Shown piece by piece: positions 26,884-35,377 of a DNA stretch of 64,000 nucleotides. The notes beneath the pieces were generated by a model. The model was not told the origin of the DNA and searched no databases. It worked only from the letters and a program-made list of their open reading frames with translations. Source of the stretch: Rhodococcoides kyotonense (GTDB taxonomy: Bacteria; Actinomycetota; Actinomycetes; Mycobacteriales; Mycobacteriaceae); contig NZ_FZOW01000024.1 in the NCBI RefSeq assembly GCF_900188125.1, positions 1 through 64,000 on the forward strand, read 5' to 3'. Each line of letters starts with the position of its first letter. The stretch's first letter is position 1. Made by a program: the position numbers and the translations under genes.

Positions 26884-27557
26884 GACGGGACTGCTGCTTC
26901 GAGACGGGCGCGCAGGTTGCGCACCGCGTGATCGGGCCCGGCGAGGGTTGCAATTCCCGTGGCTGTCTCGATGCGTGGAGCTACCGGGGTCAACGAGTAT
27001 TGTCCGAGTACGACCGCATCAGGGGCGGTCGCGGTGGAAGTGACTGCCGCACAGATCGATTGCGTGATCAGGTCGAGGTTCCCGTGTCTTGCAGGTCCGG
27101 CAGCTTCGGCGGCGAGTGCACCATCGACGGTGACGTCGGAGTCGACCATGCGCCGCAGGCGGGCGATGGAATCGGCGAGCGGCCCTGGTGCGGACGAGAC
27201 GACGGTGATGCGCCGATACCCGCTTGCCGTGACTGCTTGGAAGAGCGCATCGTCCGGTCCGAGAATCGGAATGCTTGCACCGGTTGCCTTTTCGTGTGCG
27301 ACTGATGCGTACATCGAGCAAGTCAACAGCACTGCATCGGCTCCGCCTTCGACGACATGGTCGATGAGCCGTTGCATTCGTCGATGTAGTGCTGTGGTGA
27401 CTGCACCGTGAGCTGCAGCGTCACTCAGCAACCGGTCGTCGATGATGTTCCACAGTTGCGCGGTGGGGTAGTGCTCGTCGAACGCGGTGTGGATCGGTGT
27501 AATTGCTGTATCGACTGCACTGATGAGCGCGACGAGCGGAGGGTGGTCGTGGGGCAT
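26880..27557 (-). CDS. Asp/Glu/hydantoin racemase-superfamily protein
   Basis: 225 aa with the two pseudo-symmetric halves of the Asp/Glu racemase fold. One candidate catalytic Cys is in ADAVLLTCSMYASVA; the second position reads DAVVLGQYSLTPVAP, with Gln-Tyr where a Cys is often found. A one-Cys arrangement would fit a decarboxylase- or isomerase-like member better than a racemase. GAGGA precedes the ATG. In this operon it may isomerise the oxo-acid before phosphorylation, replacing the Hyi-type OtnI, which is absent; that is inference. Confidence 0.8.
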   Translation of the reverse strand: MPHDHPPLVALISAVDTAITPIHTAFDEHYPTAQLWNIIDDRLLSDAAAHGAVTTALHRRMQRLIDHVVEGGADAVLLTCSMYASVAHEKATGASIPILGPDDALFQAVTASGYRRITVVSSAPGPLADSIARLRRMVDSDVTVDGALAAEAAGPARHGNLDLITQSICAAVTSTATAPDAVVLGQYSLTPVAPRIETATGIATLAGPDHAVRNLRARLEAAVPS

Positions 27558-27597
27558 CGTGGTTCCTCGTGCAAGGTTCGGTGGGCTGGCGGGGTGA

Positions 27598-27924
27598 TCA
27601 GGAGTTCGGGCCTTCGGCGATGTCGTTGGGAAACACCGGTTCGGCGTAGGTGTTGTGGTGACTGCCGGGAACCACGCAGCGTGTGACTGTTTCGCGCCAC
27701 GAGGCGTAGTGCGGGGCTTTGCGATGCGCGACGCTGAAAGCAGCTTCGTCGGTGTAGATCTCGTAGAAGTAGAACCTGTGGTGATCGGCGGTGTCTCGGT
27801 GGACGTCGAAGCGGAGGCACCCGGGTTCGGTATGGAGAGAGGCGTGAGCGTTTGCCTCGATTCCGGAGATGAATTCGTCGATCATCTCCGGTCGTACATC
27901 GAGTCGAACGAATACGGTGTGCAT
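27598..27924 (-). CDS. ABM-fold (antibiotic biosynthesis monooxygenase-like) protein, copy 1
   Basis: 108 aa from ATG 27924 (MHTVFVRLDVRPEMIDEFI), a ferredoxin-like ABM domain with EPGCLRFDVHRD and FYFYEIYTDEAAFSVAHR. Relatives include YgiN-type quinol monooxygenases, heme-degrading enzymes and LsrG-type isomerases of small phosphorylated oxo-compounds. It is a clear paralogue of the protein at 35060. It lies between the dehydrogenase and the racemase-family gene, so handling of an unstable oxo-acid intermediate is plausible. The catalytic chemistry cannot be told from sequence. Confidence 0.85.
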   Translation of the reverse strand: MHTVFVRLDVRPEMIDEFISGIEANAHASLHTEPGCLRFDVHRDTADHHRFYFYEIYTDEAAFSVAHRKAPHYASWRETVTRCVVPGSHHNTYAEPVFPNDIAEGPNS

Positions 27925-27968
27925 CGGCGGGTCACCCTTTTTTCTCGATCGAGTTGCTGGGCCCGCTG

Positions 27969-29057
27969 TCAGCGGGTGCCGGCTGATTCGGCAACGGTGG
28001 CCGCGATGGCGGCGACGACGGAGGCGGTGAACTGCGCTGTGGTGGCAGTTCCGCCCAGGTCGCGTGTTCGGGTTGCTGGTGCGCGCAGAGTGCGGTCCAG
28101 AGCCGCGTCGATCACTGCTGCCGCGGTGGTGAAGGAGACGGTGTCGGTGCGAGTTCCCCACCAGTGCAACAACATTGCCGATGATGCAATGAGACTGGTC
28201 GGGTTGGCGATGCCCAGGCCGGCGATGTCGGGAGCGGAGCCGTGGCCGGCGTTCGCTGCGGCGTGATCGTCACCGACGTTCAAGGCCCCTGCCAAACCGA
28301 GGCCGCCGGCGAGAGCGGCTGCCTCATTGGACAGGATGTCGCCGAACATGTTGGTAGTCAACAGAACATCGAACTTGTCCGGTCGAAGATAGAGGTCCGC
28401 GGCCATCGCGTCGACGTCCATCTCGTGGAGTCCGACATCGGGGTACTGTCGAGCGATCTCCTCGACCGAGGCCATGAACAGTCCGTCGGTGACCTGCATG
28501 ACGTGCCGTTTCCCGACGGCGGTGACGTGGCTGCGGCGCCGGCGAGCGTGTTCGAACGCGACGGTGGCGATGCGACGCGATGCGCGTGCGGTGATGACCC
28601 GCAACGACAATGCCGTGTCGGCAGTCGGCCGGAACTCACCGTAACCCTCGAACAGACTGCGGTCTGCATAGAACCCTTCGGTGTTCTCACGCACGATCAA
28701 CACATCCAGACCGGATCGGCTGAGCGGAACGCCGCCGCGGTGGCGCGAGGGGCGCAGATTCGCGTAGAGGTCCAATCGCTTACGAATGGTGCCGGGAATA
28801 TTGACCCCGCCCTCGTTGACGGGAGGGTATGCAGACATCCCTCCCGGGCCGAGCAGTACGCCGTCCGCTTCCACGCACGCCTCGACTACTGACTGCTCCA
28901 GTGTGGTTCCGTTGCGCCGGTACGACGCCATGCCCACCTCGTGGGTCTCGAATTGGAGACCCAAATTCAAATGTCCGTCGACGGCTTCCAGTACGCACCG
29001 CGTCGAGTCGCTGATCTCGGGGCCGATGTCGTCTCCGGGGAGGATTGCGATCTTCAT
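27969..29057 (-). CDS. Isocitrate/isopropylmalate dehydrogenase family (tartrate/D-malate type)
   Basis: 362 aa beta-decarboxylating hydroxyacid dehydrogenase. It shows MKIAILPGDDIGPE, LLGPGGMSAYP, LDLYANLRPSR, VRENTEGFYA, TTNMFGDILSNEAAALAGG and the adenine-loop segment HGSAPDIAGLGIANP. The absence of leucine genes and the location next to OtnK/OtnC argue against LeuB; tartrate, D-malate or a C4 acid-sugar substrate is more likely. It is the first gene of the operon running down to otnC. An operator-like element lies 150 bp upstream at 29208. Confidence 0.86.
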   Translation of the reverse strand: MKIAILPGDDIGPEISDSTRCVLEAVDGHLNLGLQFETHEVGMASYRRNGTTLEQSVVEACVEADGVLLGPGGMSAYPPVNEGGVNIPGTIRKRLDLYANLRPSRHRGGVPLSRSGLDVLIVRENTEGFYADRSLFEGYGEFRPTADTALSLRVITARASRRIATVAFEHARRRRSHVTAVGKRHVMQVTDGLFMASVEEIARQYPDVGLHEMDVDAMAADLYLRPDKFDVLLTTNMFGDILSNEAAALAGGLGLAGALNVGDDHAAANAGHGSAPDIAGLGIANPTSLIASSAMLLHWWGTRTDTVSFTTAAAVIDAALDRTLRAPATRTRDLGGTATTAQFTASVVAAIAATVAESAGTR

Positions 29058-29207
29058 CGAATGTCCAATCGTGTCGGTGGTGGGTCGAGCCGAGTGCAGT
29101 GCAGCGGCCAGAAACGGGATGGAGAGTCGACGGTTGTGTCTTCAGGCTCATGCGACCTGGTGGATATCGGGCCAAGTGCAGAGCGGGACCGTCGAACTTC
29201 GTTCAGC

Positions 29208-29226
29208 GTACACCTGGGGGTATACC
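29208..29226 (+). promoter_or_regulatory. Operator-like site 1 upstream of the dehydrogenase operon
   Basis: GTACACCTGGGGGTATACC matches site 2 (ATATACCTGCGGGCATACC at 30016) at 15 of 19 positions. Both sites lie upstream of minus-strand genes of the locus. This is a candidate binding site for the GntR protein encoded at 29292. Confidence 0.55.
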
Positions 29227-29291
29227 GAGTCTAGGTGTCGAGTGGGTCGAGTGGTTGACGTCAGGGAGAGCGGCGTCGCCAGTGGGTCAGG

Positions 29292-29993
29292 TCAGGGCAT
29301 GAGGATGTCGGCGCTTTCGCCGCCGAGAAGGTTCCGGAAGATTGCTCGATCGACGAGGTCGAGGTGTGCGATCATTGCGCCGGATGCGGCGTCGGAGTCG
29401 CCGTCGAGGAGCGCGACGCACATCCGTATGTGTTCGTCGATCGAATGCGGGATGCGTGATCGGTCGCTGTGGGCGATATTGCGCAAACGAGCGCTGTGTG
29501 GACGTAGGTCCAGTATGGAGCGTTTGAGGTATTCGTTCGGTGTGTGATCGGCCAGAAGTTGGTCGAATGCGGCGGTGAGAGTCAGGAAGCTGGCGGTGTC
29601 GTCGCCCGCCGAGCCGAGTTCCCGCAGGTCACGGAATCTGTCGAGAAGGTTCAGGATGTCGTCTCGTAGCGCGGTACTGTCCCGCGCTTTGACGGTGACC
29701 ATGCGTATGGCGGCGGGTTCGAGCAGCCGGCGGAAGTCGAACAGGGCCCGGGCGCTTCGTAGTGATATCCGGGAGACTGCGGGTGCGCGGCGTGGCGCGA
29801 GGTCGATCAGGCCGTCGCCGGCGAGGCGGCGGAGCGCCTCTCTGATGGGAGTTCGCGAGGCTCCGGTGTAGGTGACCAGGTCGTGTTCGGGAAGCACCTG
29901 CCCGGGTTCGAGAACCCCCGTCTCGATGTCGGTACGTAGTTGCTCGTAGACGGTCTCTGCTTTTCCTCGCCACGGCGTCTCTGACTGCTGCAT
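29292..29993 (-). CDS. GntR family (FadR/FCD type) transcriptional regulator, copy 1
   Basis: 233 aa. The winged-helix domain includes ETVYEQLRTDIETGVLEPG and GASRTPIREALRRLAGDGLIDL; the C-terminal FCD-type helical domain ends the protein, with LRPHSARLRNIAHSDRSRI and HIRMCVALLDGD. It shares these segments with the regulator at 32168, so the two arose by duplication. It lies upstream of, and on the same strand as, the dehydrogenase-to-otnC operon, and is its likely repressor. Site 2, 23 bp before its start, suggests autoregulation. Confidence 0.93.
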   Translation of the reverse strand: MQQSETPWRGKAETVYEQLRTDIETGVLEPGQVLPEHDLVTYTGASRTPIREALRRLAGDGLIDLAPRRAPAVSRISLRSARALFDFRRLLEPAAIRMVTVKARDSTALRDDILNLLDRFRDLRELGSAGDDTASFLTLTAAFDQLLADHTPNEYLKRSILDLRPHSARLRNIAHSDRSRIPHSIDEHIRMCVALLDGDSDAASGAMIAHLDLVDRAIFRNLLGGESADILMP

Positions 29994-30015
29994 CGACCGA
30001 TTCTACCGTCGTTTC

Positions 30016-30034
30016 ATATACCTGCGGGCATACC
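30016..30034 (+). promoter_or_regulatory. Operator-like site 2 upstream of GntR copy 1
   Basis: ATATACCTGCGGGCATACC, with two ATACC half-sites in direct orientation. It lies 23 bp from the regulator start and matches site 1 at 29208. Confidence 0.55.
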
Positions 30035-30127
30035 CAGCGCTGGTTTCGGCTGGGTTGGCGCGATGGAGGTGCCAGTGCTGGGCCGGTAGGTAACCGGTCC
30101 GATCAGCCGAGAAGGGGAAGTTCCATG

Positions 30128-30170
30128 CGCCGGTGGCCGGCGCGGTATGTGGTTGTGGCGACCACCGGCG
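30128..30170 (-). terminator. Hairpin after the CitMHS-USP operon
   Basis: CGCCGGTGG at 30128-30136 pairs perfectly with CCACCGGCG at 30162-30170 across a 25-base loop that is itself GC-rich. It is located 26 bp beyond the stop of the universal stress protein gene. No T tract. Confidence 0.5.
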
Positions 30171-30195
30171 GACGGATGCTTCCAGGTCCCGGCAA

Positions 30196-30603
30196 TTAGT
30201 CGGGGGATGTTTTCACGGTCACGACCGGGCACGGGGCGTCGAGCATGACTCGTTGAACTTGGCTTCCGAGAAGGAGTTTCATGGTGGCCGAGCGTCGGCG
30301 CATTCCGATGACGACGAGGTCGGCGGACACGGTGTGTGCGGTGTCGAGGATCTGAACGGCCGCATCCGAACCTGCAGGGTAGACGGTGTGGGTGATGTTG
30401 TGCTCCTCCAGCTCGTCGGCGATGGATCGTCCGAGGCCGAACGAGCTGTAGTTCGGGCTGGCGGGCGAATCGGTGCCGGCAGCGAGTACGACGTGCACCG
30501 TCAGCTCTGTGGGATCGCCTGCAAGCTGGGGACCGTTGGCGAGTATCCAGTCGAGGGCGAGTCGGCTTTCGGGGCGTTCGTTCTGTGCGGTGACGATGTT
30601 CAT
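30196..30603 (-). CDS. Universal stress protein (UspA family)
   Basis: 135 aa from ATG 30603 (MNIVTAQNERPESRLALDWI). The family ATP-binding segment appears as VVIGMRRRSATMKLLLGSQVQRVM with DAPCPVVTVK at the C-terminus, close to the usual G-2x-G-9x-G pattern but with Met-Arg-Arg-Arg in place of the first Gly-rich turn. It starts 8 bp after the CitMHS stop, so it is co-transcribed with the transporter. Usp proteins linked to transporters often bind nucleotide and tune the carrier; that is inference here. Confidence 0.82.
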   Translation of the reverse strand: MNIVTAQNERPESRLALDWILANGPQLAGDPTELTVHVVLAAGTDSPASPNYSSFGLGRSIADELEEHNITHTVYPAGSDAAVQILDTAHTVSADLVVIGMRRRSATMKLLLGSQVQRVMLDAPCPVVTVKTSPD

Positions 30604-30611
30604 GGGTGTCC

Positions 30612-32081
30612 TCATCCGGGGTAGGCGGCGACGAGTGCGCCGACGACGAGCATGACCAGGCACACCAGCGAAGCGCGCCAGATGGCTTTTCGAAGGTGCG
30701 CTCCGAGTTCGACTTTCGCGAGGCCGATGAGCAGCAGGAACGATGCGACGAGCGGGCTCGAGGTGTGCAGCGGTTGCCCGACGATGGACGCGCGGGCCAT
30801 CTCTTCGGCGGTGATGCCGTAGTGGGAGGCGGTTTCGGTCAGGACCGGTAGGACGCCGAAGAAGAAGGCGTCGTTGCTCATCAGGAAGGTGAGCGGAATG
30901 CTCAGAATTCCGGCGACGATGGCCAGGTGTGGTCCGAACGAGTTCGGAATGATGTCGACGAGCCACTGCGACATTGCTTCGACCATTCCGGTTCCGTTGA
31001 GGACGCCGGTGAGTACCGATGCGGCGAACACGAGCGACACCACGGACACGACCGAACTGGCGTGGGCCTTGATCTGATCGGCCTGCTCGGTGACGCGAGG
31101 GAAGTTGAGCACCAGGGCGATTCCCACAGCGATCAGGAATGTCACCGGCGGCTCGATCGTGTCGAGCACGAGCAGTGTCATCACCGCGAGAGTGAGAGCG
31201 AGGTTGAGCCACACCAGCTTCGGCCTGGCCTTGGGGCGGTGGAGGTGGCTGGCCGCATCTTCGGGTAGGTCACCGAAGTCGCTGTTGTCGTCTCGTACCT
31301 GCGGGGGTGTGGAGTCGTCCGAGGGATCCGGCGAGGTGGCCGCCGGTCGATCCGATCCAGTTGATCCTGTCGAGCCGCCGACACCGGTAACCGCCCCGGT
31401 GCCGCCGGTAACGGTCGTGGTGACTTTCTCGCGCTGCAGGATCCGCGACTGCGGATCGAGCGTGAGGGTTCCGACGCGCTTGCGTTCGGCTCGGCCGAGG
31501 AAGTACGCCAGGATCAGGACGGTGACGACGCCGGCTGCGATTGCGGGAATCATCGGGACGAAGATGTCGATCGGCGAGACCCCGAGGGCTGCCGATGCGC
31601 GTGCGGTCGATCCGCCCCACGGCACGGTGTTGAGGACGCCGTTGGCAGTGGCTGCGACGACGGTCAGGATGACCGGGCTCATGCGCAGTTTGAGGTAGAT
31701 CGGCAGGAACGCCGAGGTGACGATGATGAAGGTCGTCGATCCGTCGCCGTCGAGCGAGACGATCGAGGTCAGTAGCGCGGTGCCGACGACCAGGCGCATC
31801 GGGTCGTTCTTGACGAATTTGAGGATCAATCGGATCAGCGGATCGAACAGTCCGACATCGATCATGATGCCGAAGAACGTGATGGCGAAGAACAGCAGCG
31901 CCGCGGTGGGGGCGAGCTTGAGCAGCGCCTCCATGATCATGTCGCTCAGTCCCAGGCCTGCGCCTGCGAACAGGCCGAACACAGTGGGCACGAGGATCAG
32001 TGCCGCGACCGGGGTGATGCGTTTGCTCATGATCAGGTACATGAAGACCGCGATCATCGAGAAGCCGAGTATGACGAGCAT
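30612..32081 (-). CDS. CitMHS-family divalent-metal carboxylate:H+ symporter
   Basis: 489 aa, about eleven to twelve membrane helices. The N-terminal half has SIVSLDGDGSTTFIIVTSAFLP and NTVPWGGSTARA, typical of the citrate-Mg/Ca symporters CitM and CitH. A long hydrophilic loop (about residues 215-280, Gly/Thr/Ser/Asp-rich) separates the two halves. Known members import metal-citrate complexes; in this locus the cargo may be a tetronate or tartrate. It is the first gene of an operon with the stress protein and divergent from GntR copy 2. Confidence 0.88.
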   Translation of the reverse strand: MLVILGFSMIAVFMYLIMSKRITPVAALILVPTVFGLFAGAGLGLSDMIMEALLKLAPTAALLFFAITFFGIMIDVGLFDPLIRLILKFVKNDPMRLVVGTALLTSIVSLDGDGSTTFIIVTSAFLPIYLKLRMSPVILTVVAATANGVLNTVPWGGSTARASAALGVSPIDIFVPMIPAIAAGVVTVLILAYFLGRAERKRVGTLTLDPQSRILQREKVTTTVTGGTGAVTGVGGSTGSTGSDRPAATSPDPSDDSTPPQVRDDNSDFGDLPEDAASHLHRPKARPKLVWLNLALTLAVMTLLVLDTIEPPVTFLIAVGIALVLNFPRVTEQADQIKAHASSVVSVVSLVFAASVLTGVLNGTGMVEAMSQWLVDIIPNSFGPHLAIVAGILSIPLTFLMSNDAFFFGVLPVLTETASHYGITAEEMARASIVGQPLHTSSPLVASFLLLIGLAKVELGAHLRKAIWRASLVCLVMLVVGALVAAYPG

Positions 32082-32167
32082 CGTCGCCCTTTCCAGTAGT
32101 GGTGTGCATCACTGTATACCGTATGGCGTTCCTTGGCGAGTGCCGTTTGGTTGGCTAAGATGCAATC
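32082..32167. promoter_or_regulatory. Divergent promoter CitMHS / GntR copy 2 with TGTATACC site
   Basis: This 86-bp gap holds both divergent promoters. The core TGTATACC is at 32113-32120, followed by GTATGG, making a nearly palindromic ATACCGTAT element at 32116-32124. The same TGTATACC occurs in the divergent promoter at 35425. Binding by the adjacent GntR is the natural inference. Confidence 0.5.
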
Positions 32168-32869
32168 ATGGCGGGAGACAGCAAGAGCGATCGGGTGTAC
32201 GCGCAGCTCAAGAGCGAAATCATGTCGGGGGAAATCCCTCCGGGCGCCTCGTTGAGTGCGATCGCGACCGGCGATCGGCTGCAGGCATCCCGGACGCCCG
32301 TTCGCCAAGCGTTCGTCCGGCTCGAGGCCGAGGGGCTGGTCACGCTTGTCGACCGGCAGGGAGCGCGGGTGGCGCCGATTTCGATATCAGGGGTCCGGGA
32401 CTTGTTCGAGCTCCGTACGTTGCTCGAATCCACGGCCACGGGAATGGTGGCCGATGCGGTACGACTCGATTCCTCCATCGCCGCGCCGTTTCAGCAGATT
32501 CTCGACGAGTTGGAGGAGCTGGAGGCGCAGGCGCCGTCGACGCAGCGGTGGGAGCGGTTCTATACGCTCGCAGAAGAATTCGACCGAGCGGTGATCGCGC
32601 ACACTCGCAATGTCCAACTGTCGCGGTCGATCGCCGAATTACGGCCTCACAGTGCGCGTTTGCGGTCTATTGCGCACTCGACGGACCGGTTGGCGGCCTC
32701 GCTCGCCGAACACAAACACATGTGCAGGGCCATTATCGACGGGGCCGTTGCCGCCGCGGAGGAGGCATCCGCGGTGCATCTGAAGGCAACCGAGCAGACC
32801 ATCCTGGATGCAGTGATGAAACCGACGCGAGTGGGTCGAGGCCCACAGATCGATCTGATCACCGCATAG
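32168..32869 (+). CDS. GntR family transcriptional regulator, copy 2
   Basis: 233 aa. N-terminal winged helix (DRVYAQLKSEIMSGEIPPG, ASRTPVRQAFVRLEAEGLVTL) and a helical ligand domain carrying LRPHSARLRSIAHSTDRL and HKHMCRAIIDGA, which match the copy at 29292. It is divergent from the CitMHS transporter, the usual layout for a local regulator of uptake. The ligand is unknown; a C4 acid or its phosphate is likely. Confidence 0.92.
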   Translation: MAGDSKSDRVYAQLKSEIMSGEIPPGASLSAIATGDRLQASRTPVRQAFVRLEAEGLVTLVDRQGARVAPISISGVRDLFELRTLLESTATGMVADAVRLDSSIAAPFQQILDELEELEAQAPSTQRWERFYTLAEEFDRAVIAHTRNVQLSRSIAELRPHSARLRSIAHSTDRLAASLAEHKHMCRAIIDGAVAAAEEASAVHLKATEQTILDAVMKPTRVGRGPQIDLITA

Positions 32870-33101
32870 CCGCACCGCCGGATTGCCAAGCTCTGCAGGC
32901 GAACCCGAGAGGGGTGAGCGCACCCGTCCCGCATGGGTGAGTGCTGCGAGGCGTCGCGCCGAAGGCACGTCTCGGATCACCCATGGATAGGTGGACGACA
33001 CCACACCGCGGCAGAACACCGAGCCGAAGATCACCAGGCCGCAGAACACCCTCGTTCCTGAACGCTCTGCGGCCGAGCTGTGGCGACGGTGCCCACGTCG
33101 A

Positions 33102-33563
33102 TCAGGCGATGTTGGTTCCGTGTTCTTCGTCGATGCGGGTGGTGACGCCGGTTGCGATGACGGTGCGGGTGGCGTCGGTGGATGCGTAGGTCCAGAAGAT
33201 GTGCAGCTCTTCGGTTTCGGAGGTGTTGTGGAAGAAGTGCTGGATTCCTGCGGGAATGAAGGAGTTGTCGCCGACGGAGACCGGGTACTGCTTGCCGTCG
33301 ATGTGCGCGACTGCGGAGCCCTTCAGGATCAGCACGGACTCGTCGCAGTTGTGGATGTGCTCGGGGATTGCCGATCCCGGAGCGAACATGGTGATGCCGT
33401 TGAGGAAGTCCTTCGCGCCGACCTGCTGGGAGACCAGCGGGATGGTGCGGGCTCCGCCGCCGCGCTGACGCGGGGTGATCTCGGACGCGTGCAGGACAAC
33501 GGCGGGGCGGCCGTCGTCGCTGGCGGAGTCGGTGACGGTGCGGCCTTCGGTGCTGGTGGTCAT
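33102..33563 (-). CDS. Cupin-domain protein
   Basis: 153 aa from ATG 33563 (MTTSTEGRTVTDSAS); an earlier in-frame start at 33653 would run into the upstream gene. The cupin motifs are GSAIPEHIHNCDESVLILKGS (two His and one Glu metal ligands) and VGDNSFIPAGIQHFFHN. It is the third gene of a minus-strand operon after the ABM protein and the aldehyde dehydrogenase. Small metal-dependent cupins act as isomerases, dioxygenases or sensors; none can be chosen from sequence. Confidence 0.85.
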   Translation of the reverse strand: MTTSTEGRTVTDSASDDGRPAVVLHASEITPRQRGGGARTIPLVSQQVGAKDFLNGITMFAPGSAIPEHIHNCDESVLILKGSAVAHIDGKQYPVSVGDNSFIPAGIQHFFHNTSETEELHIFWTYASTDATRTVIATGVTTRIDEEHGTNIA

Positions 33564-33607
33564 GGAAGTTGTATCCCTTTCGATTCGAATCAGGTGATCG
33601 AGCAGCG

Positions 33608-35023
33608 TTATTCGGAGACCGGTGCGACAGTGGCGGGTTCGTTCATGGCCCACCAGGTGCGGACGTTGACGAACTCCCGGATCCCGGCGGAGGCGAGTTC
33701 GCGGCCGTAGCCGGATCGCTTGGTGCCACCGAACGGCATCCGTGCGTCGGAGGCGACAACGGAGTTGACGAAGCAGGCACCGGAGGTGATGCGTTTGCCG
33801 ACCTCGATGGCCTTGTCCACATCCGCGCTCCAGATGCTCGCACCGAGACCGAAGCGAGTGTCGTTGGCGACGAAGACAGCTTCGTCGGCATCGGCGACGG
33901 TGATGATCGAGGCGACCGGACCGAATGCTTCTTCGTGGTAGGCGTCCATCCCGACGGCGACGTTGCCGAGCACGGTGGGTGCGTAGAAGTTGCCGGGGCG
34001 ATCGAGTGCCCCGCCACCGGTGAGCAGAGAGGCGCCGGCGTCGATCGAGGCACGCACCTGGGATGCAACCCCGTCACGCAGATCGGCGCGGGCCAGCGGG
34101 CCGACGTCGGTACCCTCTGCTTCCGGGTCACCGACGGTCAACGACTCGACCGCGGCGACGACCAGACGTGTGAACTCCTCTGCCACAGCGGCTTCGACGA
34201 TGAAGCGTTTCGGTGAGATGCAGGACTGGCCCGCGTTGAGGAAACGTCCCTTGACGGCAAGGTGTGCAACTTTGGGCAGATCTGCGTCTGCGAGGACGAT
34301 GAACGGATCGGACCCGCCGAGTTCGAGAACGGACTTCTTGATCTCACGGCCGGCGATGGATCCGACCGCCGAGCCTGCTCGTTCGCTGCCGGTGATGGTC
34401 ACCGCGCCGACACGGGCGTCGGCGATGAGGCGTTCGGTGACCGCCGGGACATCGGCTTCGGCGACCAACAGCGTCGTGAACAGGCCTTCGGGCAGCCCGG
34501 CGGCTTCGAGGATCGCTTGCGCTTCGAGCGCTGCGCCGGTGGTGTTCGGTGAGTGCTTGAGGAAGGCTGCGTTGCCGGCCATCAATGCCGGTGCGGCGAA
34601 GCGGAAGACCTGCCACAGTGGGAAGTTCCACGGCATGATCGCCAACACGATCCCGATGGGTTCGTAGGAGACCCAACTGGTGTCGGCGGAGGTCTCGTAG
34701 TTCTCGTCGGCGAGGAAGCGGGCGGCGTTGTCGGCGTAGTACTCGAGACCGACCGCGCACTTTTCGACCTCGGCGCGGGACTCTGTGAGCGGCTTGCCCA
34801 TCTCGCGAGTGACGAGCAGTGCGAGATCCTCGGCGCGGGAGCGCAGTTCGGCGGCACCGGCGTGCAGCACCTTCGATCGGTCGTCGAAACTGGTGTGCGC
34901 CCATGCGATCTGGGCTGCAGCTGCGCGATCGAGTGCAGAGTCGACCTGGGCGTCGCTGAACGCCGGGTAGGTCGCGAGCTCGAGGCCGGTCGCAGGGTTG
35001 ATCGTGGTGATCGAAGCAGTCAT
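33608..35023 (-). CDS. NAD(P)-dependent aldehyde dehydrogenase (succinate-semialdehyde type)
   Basis: 471 aa aldehyde dehydrogenase. Signatures: IMPWNFPLWQVFRFAAPAL, ITGSERAGSAVG (cofactor loop), LELGGSDPFIVLADADL (general base Glu), FLNAGQSCISPKRF (nucleophile Cys) and FGGTKRSGYGRELA near the end. It is closest to the NAD-dependent succinate-semialdehyde dehydrogenase subgroup. In context it could oxidise a C4 semialdehyde such as tartronate or malonate semialdehyde. AGGAG precedes the ATG; 36 bp separate it from the ABM gene upstream. Confidence 0.92.
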   Translation of the reverse strand: MTASITTINPATGLELATYPAFSDAQVDSALDRAAAAQIAWAHTSFDDRSKVLHAGAAELRSRAEDLALLVTREMGKPLTESRAEVEKCAVGLEYYADNAARFLADENYETSADTSWVSYEPIGIVLAIMPWNFPLWQVFRFAAPALMAGNAAFLKHSPNTTGAALEAQAILEAAGLPEGLFTTLLVAEADVPAVTERLIADARVGAVTITGSERAGSAVGSIAGREIKKSVLELGGSDPFIVLADADLPKVAHLAVKGRFLNAGQSCISPKRFIVEAAVAEEFTRLVVAAVESLTVGDPEAEGTDVGPLARADLRDGVASQVRASIDAGASLLTGGGALDRPGNFYAPTVLGNVAVGMDAYHEEAFGPVASIITVADADEAVFVANDTRFGLGASIWSADVDKAIEVGKRITSGACFVNSVVASDARMPFGGTKRSGYGRELASAGIREFVNVRTWWAMNEPATVAPVSE

Positions 35024-35059
35024 GAAGGGAACTCCTGGGTGAGTCGAGAGACGAACCGG

Positions 35060-35377
35060 TCAGACGGAGGCGGTCTCGATCACCGTGGTGACCGAAGTGC
35101 CGAACGTGTTGAGCTGAGAACCGGGCACGAGCACGTCCTCGGCAACCTCACGCCATGCAGCGAAATGGGTGGACGCCTTGTGCGCCTCGAATGCCGCACG
35201 GTCGGTGTAGCGCTCGTAGTAGAAGAAGTGGTTGTCCTCGTTGTCGTCCTCGAATACATCGAACTGGTAGCAGCCCGGTTCGTCGCGCACCGACGATTCG
35301 GCGTTCTCGGTGATCGCAGCAAGAAACTTCTCACGCTTGTCGGCCTGGACTCTGACCGATACCAGCAGGTTCAACAC
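35060..35377 (-). CDS. ABM-fold protein, copy 2
   Basis: 105 aa, GTG start with AAGGAG 8 bp upstream. The ABM-fold segments EPGCYQFDVFEDDNEDNHFFYY and RYTDRAAFEAHKASTHFAAWREV parallel the copy at 27598. It heads the operon with the aldehyde dehydrogenase and cupin, and is divergent from the Ldh2-type gene. Having one copy in each operon suggests that each handles a related reactive intermediate. Confidence 0.85.
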   Translation of the reverse strand: MLNLLVSVRVQADKREKFLAAITENAESSVRDEPGCYQFDVFEDDNEDNHFFYYERYTDRAAFEAHKASTHFAAWREVAEDVLVPGSQLNTFGTSVTTVIETASV

